Positions 53,883-61,034 of a stretch of 64,000 bases of DNA are shown piece by piece. The first letter of the stretch is position 1; each line of letters opens with the position of its first letter. A program made the position numbers and the translations under genes. A model generated the notes under the pieces. The model worked only from the letters and a program-made list of their open reading frames with translations. It was not told where the DNA came from and searched no databases. This DNA is from Verrucomicrobiaceae bacterium (GTDB lineage: Bacteria; Verrucomicrobiota; Verrucomicrobiia; Verrucomicrobiales; Verrucomicrobiaceae). The stretch spans positions 1 to 64,000 of the forward strand of contig JAEUHM010000025.1 in NCBI GenBank assembly GCA_016795485.1, given 5' to 3'.

Positions 53883-56219
53883 ATGAAGCGTCTGGCTCTC
53901 CTTCTCTCACTCCTCGGACTCTCCGCACACGCTCAACTCCGTGTCGACGTCTCTCGTGATTTGTGGATTTCCGCTTACTCCAAGGAAGTGGAAGGCAACA
54001 ACGGTGGCTCTCACAAGCTCAAGCTAAAAGGCATCCAGGAGTTCTTTCTCATCGACTTCGATCCGACATCCTTCAAAGGCAAGCGCGTGGTGAAGGCCCA
54101 GCTTCATCTGCATCTCTCCTCGCCTGACGCTCCTCTGCGGAGAACCACAGTATCCTCCATTTCTCAGGACTGGGTGGAGGGCACGGGCAGTAGCTACAGC
54201 AAGGTCGATGGTGCCAGTTCATTCGTTTGGGCTAAGACAGGTCAGACTCGCTGGGGAAACGATGACCCTGACATCACCAGTGTGGTCTGTGGTGAGGGTG
54301 GTTCCATTTGGGGCTTTGCCGATGCCACTTCACCCGATACCGAAGGCTGGCAAATCGTTCCCATTTCGCCAGAAGTCGTCCAGGCACGTCTGGAGGATCG
54401 CTCCCACGGCTTCTATGTCATTGATGATGTTGGTAACGAATACTCACGTGACGGCAACACGTTCAAATACACCAACTTCGTCAATCGCTACGTCTCCAGC
54501 CGTGAAGACAAGAAGGCGCACCGACCCTACTTCACGCTCTGGCTTGAAGATGGTGCCGTGGCCACTCCAAAACTCACCGAGAAAGCCAACCCGGTCACTC
54601 CCGCCACCTTACCTGCGATTCCCCAACTCAAGTCCGTCAAGCCCACCCTGCCCTGCAAAGACATCTTCGGCACAGAGCTCTCCTCCACACACTTCTACGC
54701 GGCAAAAGGCGAATCGATCGGTTTCTCGGTATCTGGCAAAGCCCAAGTCGATGCTCCGACGTTGAGAGTGAAACTCTACTCGATGCCAAAGGTCGGTGGA
54801 TTCCATGATCCGCTGGTGCCTGCGGACTTCGATGCCGGAGTAGGAGATGGCGAGGAGACATTCATCGACTTGTACATCCCAAAAGACACACCAGCAGGTG
54901 ACCTCGAAGGTAAAATCACTGTGAATGGCACCACGATGCCGTTCACCGTCACGGTGTGGAACTTCACGCTGCCAGATCGCCTCTCATTCCTGCCGCAGAT
55001 GAATGCCTACGGCCTGCCAGGGCATGCGCGTGACTACTACCGTCTGGCACATGAGCATCGCGTTGTGCTGAATCAGTTGCCCTACGGTTGGACAGGCAAG
55101 GTCGATGAGCCCGCACCCAAGCTCGGAGGTGACGGCAGGTGGGACTGGACCAAGTTTGATGCGGAGTTTGGCCCGCTTCTCGATGGCAGCGCCTTCAGCG
55201 ATCTTCCGCGTGGAGCGGTTCCAGTCGATGCCTACTACCTCTTGCTGAACGAGAACTGGCCCATGAAGCATGACGAGCACTTTAAAGGCGGCTACTGGGT
55301 CGAGAACGCGTTCGACGATGCTTACTGGACGCAGTTTCGCGACATGGCGGCAGAGATTGCCAAGCACTTCGAGGCGAAAGGCTGGACGGAGCCGATGTTT
55401 GAGTTCTACCTCAACAACAAGGTATACTTCAAAAAGGACGACTGGCGCAAATGCACCGCCGCATGGATCTTTGACGAGCCCGTTCACACCCAGGACTTCT
55501 GGGCCATCCGCCACTACGGCAGGGAGTTCTGGAAAGCCACCAGTCCTTACCAAAACGTGCATCTCACCTACCGCGCTGACATTTCCCGCCCCCAGTGGCA
55601 ACGTGAGCTGCTAGATCACTGCGTGAATGTCGAAGTCGTCAGCGGCGTGCTTCGGCAATATTGGCCGCGCATCCAACGCCGAGCCAAAGACTGCGGCAAC
55701 CTCTACTACATGTATGGCGGTGCTAATGCGATTGGCACACCCAACGTCGCAAACGCCGCGTGGTGCATTGAAGCCTGGGCGCTTGGTGCTGATGGAGTGG
55801 TGCCGTGGAACACCATCGGCAAGCCCGAAGCTTGGCAGACGCCGGATGAACTCTCAGTGCTGTACCCCACCGCCAACGGGCCGGTCCCCAGCATCCGCCT
55901 GAAGACTTTCCGTGCCGGTCAGCAACTCGTGGAATATCTAACCCAATACTGCGCCACCACGGGCGATAGCCGCGATTCTGTTATGGCTGCCCTGCGAGCC
56001 ACTCCCGGCCTCAGCGCCACTCTCGTGAAGAAGAACGAAGAGGACGCTGGCAAATCCAAGTTCGGAACCGATACCCAGCCCGCGTTCGAGTCGCTGAGAA
56101 TACGTCTCGGTGCCTATCTCAACGCCAGAGCTCCCGCATCAAAAGACCGCTGGTATGATCCACGTCCCAAGCGGCCTGACTTGAGCAAGGCGATTGAAGT
56201 TGCACCGTTGCCTCATTGA
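53883..56219 (+). CDS. Secreted DUF4091 (GH123-like) glycoside hydrolase-type protein
   Basis: A 778-residue exported protein starting at the ATG at 53883 with a signal peptide (MKRLALLLSLLGLSAHAQ). Residues 20-220 resemble a DNRLRE/CBM96-like carbohydrate-binding beta-domain (EFFLIDFDP, VVKAQLHLHL). A linker and a beta-sandwich (about 250-360) lead to a TIM-barrel-like DUF4091 catalytic region with RLSFLPQMNAYGLPG, TAAWIFDEPVHTQDFW (the acidic DEP motif, probable active site) and GADGVVPWNTIGKPEAW. DUF4091 is related to GH123 N-acetylgalactosaminidases, but the substrate here is unknown. It starts 43 bp after the island border and so belongs to the old chromosome. Its end overlaps the convergent kinase gene by 7 bp. 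Confidence 0.8.
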   Translation: MKRLALLLSLLGLSAHAQLRVDVSRDLWISAYSKEVEGNNGGSHKLKLKGIQEFFLIDFDPTSFKGKRVVKAQLHLHLSSPDAPLRRTTVSSISQDWVEGTGSSYSKVDGASSFVWAKTGQTRWGNDDPDITSVVCGEGGSIWGFADATSPDTEGWQIVPISPEVVQARLEDRSHGFYVIDDVGNEYSRDGNTFKYTNFVNRYVSSREDKKAHRPYFTLWLEDGAVATPKLTEKANPVTPATLPAIPQLKSVKPTLPCKDIFGTELSSTHFYAAKGESIGFSVSGKAQVDAPTLRVKLYSMPKVGGFHDPLVPADFDAGVGDGEETFIDLYIPKDTPAGDLEGKITVNGTTMPFTVTVWNFTLPDRLSFLPQMNAYGLPGHARDYYRLAHEHRVVLNQLPYGWTGKVDEPAPKLGGDGRWDWTKFDAEFGPLLDGSAFSDLPRGAVPVDAYYLLLNENWPMKHDEHFKGGYWVENAFDDAYWTQFRDMAAEIAKHFEAKGWTEPMFEFYLNNKVYFKKDDWRKCTAAWIFDEPVHTQDFWAIRHYGREFWKATSPYQNVHLTYRADISRPQWQRELLDHCVNVEVVSGVLRQYWPRIQRRAKDCGNLYYMYGGANAIGTPNVANAAWCIEAWALGADGVVPWNTIGKPEAWQTPDELSVLYPTANGPVPSIRLKTFRAGQQLVEYLTQYCATTGDSRDSVMAALRATPGLSATLVKKNEEDAGKSKFGTDTQPAFESLRIRLGAYLNARAPASKDRWYDPRPKRPDLSKAIEVAPLPH

Positions 56220-58519
56220 TTTGAGGCGGACGTATCTTTCTTTACAGGCCGGTGCTCGCGAATGAAGTCCGACGGTGCCCAGTAGTTCTTCGTGCTCTTC
56301 TCATACTTCGTCTGCTCAAGGCCCATGCCGGGCGTTTTGCGCAGTTCAAAGTGCAGGTGTGCAGGATAGAGACCATTGTTGTTCCCTAGCGTGCCAATCT
56401 TTTGCCCTCGTTTGATACGCTCGCCAGTTCGCACCAAACGCTGCTGAAGGTGATGATAAGACGACTCGCAAACCTGCAACCGTCCTTTAGGGTCCCAGTA
56501 GTTGTGCCGAATGATGATCACATTGCCGTGACCAACGCTGGTGTTCTCAGAGAACACGACCAACCCATGCGCGATGGCATGCACCGAGGCACCGAGGTCG
56601 CTGTTGGCCTCACCATCGCCATCCCAATCCTCACCTGCGTGCGGGTTGTCTTTGCCAAATGCCTCGCGCGTAAGGTGGTAGCCCTCCCCGTCAGGAGCAC
56701 CTACAGGGAAGTCAAATCCGTCCGCCACATCCGCTGGACCGGGTATCTCTACCTGAACCGCTGTTTGCCGATCCTTCAATGCCTGTGACACGTCTCTGCT
56801 ACTGATCCAGACACCCAGCATCACGAGCAGCAGAACGAGTCCGAGAATGCAGATCGTCAGCAACAATCCACCACAGCCCATTTTCCGACCAGGAGGACGC
56901 CCACCATGCCAGAGGGCAAGACCAGCGATAGGAAAGAACACTGCCCCTATGAATGACACAGGCACCAGGAATGCCTCCGAGGGCGTGGGATTCCACCCTC
57001 CACTCTCTTGCGTCATCGCATAGACGAAGAATCCGCCAATCAGAAGGCATGGCAGTGCCAGAATGAAGGCGCTGACCGCAAAACCACGCATCCATTTGCC
57101 ACGTAGTATGCCGGTAATGACAGGCGCGGTGCCTGCGAGCATTGCGGCTAACAAAATCATGCCCTCGCTACGCATCCCATCACGAATCACCTCGACGAGA
57201 AACACGATGCCGAGCGCCGCAAGCGCCAGCCCAACCCAAACGGCCGCGCTAATGGCTCCAGCACGCAGCGAACCTTTCTCAGGATTGTCAGGGCCGCCCT
57301 CGCCATGCCATTCAGTTCGATGAGGTTTGACTCCATGGCAGGCGGGGCAACTCATGAGCTTGATGGGCTTTCCTGAAGCACCGAAACGAATACCACCACG
57401 GTCCCAAACTGATGTCGCATGGCCACACTCGCACACGAGGTGCCATTTTTGCGATTCAGCTTTCATCGCCTCAAACCAATGCTCGGGCATCCAGCGCTGA
57501 AAGGAGCTTTGTGTGGCGCTGAGCGGCTTATCGGAGGGGTGGGTGACCGCCTCGACCTGCGAGCGAAACTCCGCTGCCGTAGAGAACCGCAACTCCGGCG
57601 TCTTCTCCAGTGCTCGTAGCACGATCTCGTCGATGCGCACATCGACCTGCACCCGTTTGGAGGGAGCTTCGATTTTCTCACGCGGGCGTTCGCCAGTGAG
57701 CATTTCATACAAGACCACGCCAAGGCTGTAGATGTCGGCTCGGTGGTCGGAATAGCCACCTTGCTGCTCCGGAGCCGCATACGCGGGTGTGCCAAGCCCC
57801 ATCGTGCCCTGAGCCACAGATGTTTGCTCCGGCCTGTCGACTTCACCCACGATCTTCGCTACTCCAAAGTCTGCTATCTTCACGACTCCACTCTTGTCGA
57901 TGAGGAGGTTCTCCGGCTTGATGTCGCGGTGGACGATGCCGTGATCGTGCGCGCATTGCAGCGCGTCGCACACCGGCGGCACGATGCTTAGCGCTTCTTT
58001 TGGTGTGAGGCGCTTTGTTGTTAGCAACTGACGCAGATTCACTCCATCCACGTACTCCATCAGGAGGAAGTAAAGAGTGTGGGTGGGTCCTCTAGACGCA
58101 TCTGAGGGCAGTCCAGAGGACTTCACTACACTCCCGAAATCATGCACCGCGACGATGTGAGGATGATTCAGCGCGGCTAGCGCTTGCGCTTCTTTTTCAA
58201 ATCGTGTGGCGAACTGTGGATCGTCCGCACGCTCTGGTGCAAGCAGCTTAAGAGCGACCAGGCGGTTGAGAGACTTCTGCCTTGCTTTGTAAACCACTCC
58301 CATCCCACCACGACCGAGGCACTCAAGGATCTCCAGTTGTGGAAAACTTGGTGCGAGTTCCTCAGGGGTCATTGGTGGCAGGTGTTCTGCACGCGATTCG
58401 GCCTGAGTCGGTTGCATTGCTTCACCCATCAGGCACTTGGGACACAATCCGTCAGTTGCCAGAGGCATGACAGTGCCACAGCGGGAACAGTGTCGTGAAT
58501 GAGAAGAGTCAGTGCTCAT
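56213..58519 (-). CDS. Ser/Thr protein kinase fused to a periplasmic M23 peptidase domain
   Basis: A 768-residue protein from the ATG at 58519. Order: a small zinc ribbon (CSRCGTVMPLATDGLCPKC, residues 11-29); a Hanks-type kinase (about 57-330) with GRGGMGVVY, VALKLL, HRDIKPENLLI, ADFGVAK and GTPAYAAPEQ, all catalytic residues present; a second zinc ribbon (CECGHATSVW...SCPACHG); five membrane segments (about 420-600); and an M23/LytM endopeptidase domain with HAGED (HxxxD), SSYHHL and HLHFEL (HxH), a complete zinc site. With five segments and a cytoplasmic kinase, the peptidase faces the periplasm, where it would cut peptidoglycan cross-links. The ECF sigma gene is 61 bp upstream on the same strand. 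Kinase plus wall hydrolase in one chain is uncommon. Confidence 0.88.
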   Translation of the reverse strand: MSTDSSHSRHCSRCGTVMPLATDGLCPKCLMGEAMQPTQAESRAEHLPPMTPEELAPSFPQLEILECLGRGGMGVVYKARQKSLNRLVALKLLAPERADDPQFATRFEKEAQALAALNHPHIVAVHDFGSVVKSSGLPSDASRGPTHTLYFLLMEYVDGVNLRQLLTTKRLTPKEALSIVPPVCDALQCAHDHGIVHRDIKPENLLIDKSGVVKIADFGVAKIVGEVDRPEQTSVAQGTMGLGTPAYAAPEQQGGYSDHRADIYSLGVVLYEMLTGERPREKIEAPSKRVQVDVRIDEIVLRALEKTPELRFSTAAEFRSQVEAVTHPSDKPLSATQSSFQRWMPEHWFEAMKAESQKWHLVCECGHATSVWDRGGIRFGASGKPIKLMSCPACHGVKPHRTEWHGEGGPDNPEKGSLRAGAISAAVWVGLALAALGIVFLVEVIRDGMRSEGMILLAAMLAGTAPVITGILRGKWMRGFAVSAFILALPCLLIGGFFVYAMTQESGGWNPTPSEAFLVPVSFIGAVFFPIAGLALWHGGRPPGRKMGCGGLLLTICILGLVLLLVMLGVWISSRDVSQALKDRQTAVQVEIPGPADVADGFDFPVGAPDGEGYHLTREAFGKDNPHAGEDWDGDGEANSDLGASVHAIAHGLVVFSENTSVGHGNVIIIRHNYWDPKGRLQVCESSYHHLQQRLVRTGERIKRGQKIGTLGNNNGLYPAHLHFELRKTPGMGLEQTKYEKSTKNYWAPSDFIREHRPVKKDTSASNQ

Positions 58520-58580
58520 ACCTGGTTCTGAAGCAACGAATGCCGATGGTAACACAACTTCGTGAAGAACTCGCGACTCA

Positions 58581-59288
58581 TCAGGTCAGCGCATGAAAAA
58601 GGCTCTTCATCTCCGCCTCGACCATTGCTTGATTTTCCAACGTGGAGCTGATCTCTGCCTTAACGCACTGCCTAAAACGTTGTTTCAGGCGCTGAATGGC
58701 CATCTTGAAGGCTGGCACAGTCATTCCACTTTCAGCAGCCAGCAATGACTGATCGCCATACTCTCCCTCGCCCGTCAGCCAGGGCTTAGCTTTCTCGAAG
58801 AATGAGCCGCGGCCATCTTCCTCACACTCCGCTTTTAGAGCCTGAAGCGCGTGACCGAGCACTGTCAGCGCCCATTGCCGGTCAAACTCAGCATCGGGTG
58901 TCAGTTGGCGGGAATCGGCCACGAGCAAGGTCTCGTCTTCCAATGAGACGTGCTCCTGATCACCTCCACGCTTCCTAGCACGTGCAGTTGCACGCTGGTT
59001 GAGCAAAAAGTGCTTCAAGCTGCCTAACAAGTAAGCTCTGAACCGTCCTCGCTCGCGATCGGCTGAATCAAACCCGCCACCGCGGAGAAGATTGGCAAAA
59101 AAAGCATGCGCCATATCACGGGCAGCATCTGCTTGTCGCAACTCACACCTCAACCAAGCCAGTACAGGCTCATAATAGGCATCACACAGCTCCGCCATAG
59201 CCGCCCTCCCATCGTCAGAATCACACTTGGCCAGACACACGCGCGTCCAGCGAGTGGTGAGGAATGAAGAGTCGGATGTCTTTTTCAT
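58581..59288 (-). CDS. ECF-type RNA polymerase sigma factor (PVC kind)
   Basis: A 235-residue sigma-70-family protein. Region 2 lies in about 30-100 (AYYEPVLAWLRCELRQADAARDMAHAFFANLL; the family has the D-A-x-D-x-x-Q-x-x-F pattern) and region 4 in about 165-215 (YGDQSLLAAESGMTVPAFKMAIQRLKQRFR). It is of the larger ECF type that in PVC bacteria is linked to Ser/Thr kinases, where phosphorylation replaces an anti-sigma factor. The ATG at 59288 (KKTSDSSF) is preferred over codons 21 bases upstream. The next gene is such a kinase, so the pair is probably one regulatory unit. No anti-sigma gene is nearby. Confidence 0.88.
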   Translation of the reverse strand: MKKTSDSSFLTTRWTRVCLAKCDSDDGRAAMAELCDAYYEPVLAWLRCELRQADAARDMAHAFFANLLRGGGFDSADRERGRFRAYLLGSLKHFLLNQRATARARKRGGDQEHVSLEDETLLVADSRQLTPDAEFDRQWALTVLGHALQALKAECEEDGRGSFFEKAKPWLTGEGEYGDQSLLAAESGMTVPAFKMAIQRLKQRFRQCVKAEISSTLENQAMVEAEMKSLFHALT

Positions 59289-59352
59289 GAACCGTGTGCC
59301 CTGCCACACGGCTGATGCTGACAGAATGGACCGAAAAGGTAACGCGGAGATT

Positions 59353-60972
59353 TCACCGCCGCCCGTGATTGAAATCGACGGGCTTCTTCACGGTCTTTGC
59401 TCCGAGATTGCCTTCGATGGTGCTGCGGGTGCAGGTGGGATCGACGACGATGGTGGCGGGCTTGTTTTGGAAGGTGTTGCCGGTGAAAATCAGGTCGTGG
59501 CCGTTTGGGGCGAAGGTGACGACTTCCTCGGGGCAATGATCGCCGAGCTGGAAGATGTTGTCCTTCACGATGATGGGGCCGTAGGTGGCGCCGGGCTCGT
59601 AAAGAGTGAAGTAGAGCTCGGGGAACTGGCCGGGCTGAGCGGTGCGGTAGGCGATGCGGCCAATGCGGGGATCGGGGTCGTTTTTCGTGGTGTTGTTGAT
59701 GAAAACGTTGCCAGTCATGATGAAGTTCACCGGCTGGTTGATCCATGCGCCGCGACCGCCGCCGCGGAAGGTGTTGCCGATCATGGTGACGTCCGTGCAG
59801 CTTTTCTCGACGCTGATGACGCGGCTGCCATTCGTGCCATCGACGAGATTGCCGGTGATGGTGGCGTTCTGGCAGAACTCGGCCAAAAAGAACGCTCCCA
59901 TGCGGCTGCCGAGGATGTGGTTGTTCGCGAAGACGATGTTCCGGCACCGCTGGATGTGCATCGTGTCGCCAATGGCGCTGACCTGGCAGCCAATGACGCG
60001 CACATCGCGTGCGCCGACGATGTCGAAGGCTCCTTTGCCGGGTCCGCTGCCGGTCGGCGCATAGGCTCCGAGGTAGGCGGCATTGATGAGGAAGATCAGC
60101 GAGCCTGCTCCCGCTTTGCCAAACTGCACCGGTGCACCTCCGAGAGTCTCCGAAACACGCACAAACTCCGGAGTGGACTCGATCACGAAATACTGGCGGC
60201 CGCGCACGAGACTCTTGGGCAGGTCTTTGCCCGTGAAGGTGATGACCTCCTGCGGCTCGTCCGATTTGCTCACGACCAGCGGACGCTTGGTGTTGTCGAA
60301 GCGCACCTGATCACCACGAAAGGTCACATCGCGCATCAGATCCGTGCGGAAGTATTTTTTGGCCCGCTCGACCTCCCAAAGCTCGTAGTGCTCGGGAAAA
60401 GTGATGATCTGCCACAGGTAGCCGTAGTCCCACATGAACTTCCCGCTCCGCAGCAGCGTGCAGCTTTCGAGCGCCACACGCTCTGCGTAGTGCTCAACCT
60501 CGCTTTCGCTCTTCTTGCCGTATTTGCCATGCACGCCGATGACCGCAGCGGCCATGCCGTTCGACTTAACCTCACGAAAAAGCAGGTCATGCGTGCCTCC
60601 GGCGACCGTCGTGGTGATCTCGATGCCCTTCGTGTTCGCGTTCGGCTCCCACTTGTTATCTTTTTTGGCCGGATCAAACACATGCCCGATGAACTCCCCG
60701 CCATGCCACGTGAAGTGCGCGATGTTTTCCGCGGCAAAAAGCACCACACGAGCCTGGTCCGGAAGTGTTTCCGGCAAGATGAAGCGTGCGCCATGCGCCA
60801 TGACCGTCGTGTTCGACTTCAGCGGGATCGGCTTCGAGCCATCAAGATGGTAATCACCGGCCGGAATCGTCACGACGCCATCTTTCGACAATAGCGCGGT
60901 GAGTTGCGCCGAATCATCGGCAAAGACGAATCCGATCGAAACGAGGAAAGTGAAATAGAGGCGGGAAATCAC
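59353..60972 (-). CDS. Secreted right-handed parallel beta-helix protein
   Basis: A 539-residue protein with a signal peptide (ISRLYFTFLVSIGFVFA) from a GTG at 60972, then GVVTIPAGDYHLDG, the usual first turn of pectate-lyase-like beta-helices. From about 300 the sequence shows regular coils such as DVRVIGCQVSAIG, IVFANNHILGSRMG, ATITGNLVDG and VTMIGNTFRGGGRG. The fold suggests a polysaccharide lyase or hydrolase, or a glycan-binding surface protein. No catalytic triad can be assigned with confidence. It is 64 bp upstream of the sigma factor on the same strand and may be part of that transcript. Confidence 0.82.
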   Translation of the reverse strand: MISRLYFTFLVSIGFVFADDSAQLTALLSKDGVVTIPAGDYHLDGSKPIPLKSNTTVMAHGARFILPETLPDQARVVLFAAENIAHFTWHGGEFIGHVFDPAKKDNKWEPNANTKGIEITTTVAGGTHDLLFREVKSNGMAAAVIGVHGKYGKKSESEVEHYAERVALESCTLLRSGKFMWDYGYLWQIITFPEHYELWEVERAKKYFRTDLMRDVTFRGDQVRFDNTKRPLVVSKSDEPQEVITFTGKDLPKSLVRGRQYFVIESTPEFVRVSETLGGAPVQFGKAGAGSLIFLINAAYLGAYAPTGSGPGKGAFDIVGARDVRVIGCQVSAIGDTMHIQRCRNIVFANNHILGSRMGAFFLAEFCQNATITGNLVDGTNGSRVISVEKSCTDVTMIGNTFRGGGRGAWINQPVNFIMTGNVFINNTTKNDPDPRIGRIAYRTAQPGQFPELYFTLYEPGATYGPIIVKDNIFQLGDHCPEEVVTFAPNGHDLIFTGNTFQNKPATIVVDPTCTRSTIEGNLGAKTVKKPVDFNHGRR

Positions 60973-61034
60973 GCAGTATCATAACAACTTCAGAGCCTGC
61001 ATTTCCACATCAATGTCTATGCGATAAACAACTC

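Noticed and set aside
59227-60894. Long plus-strand open frame opposite the beta-helix gene (over 550 codons)
   Set aside because: It is an antisense shadow. The minus-strand frame has a signal peptide and regular beta-helix coils.
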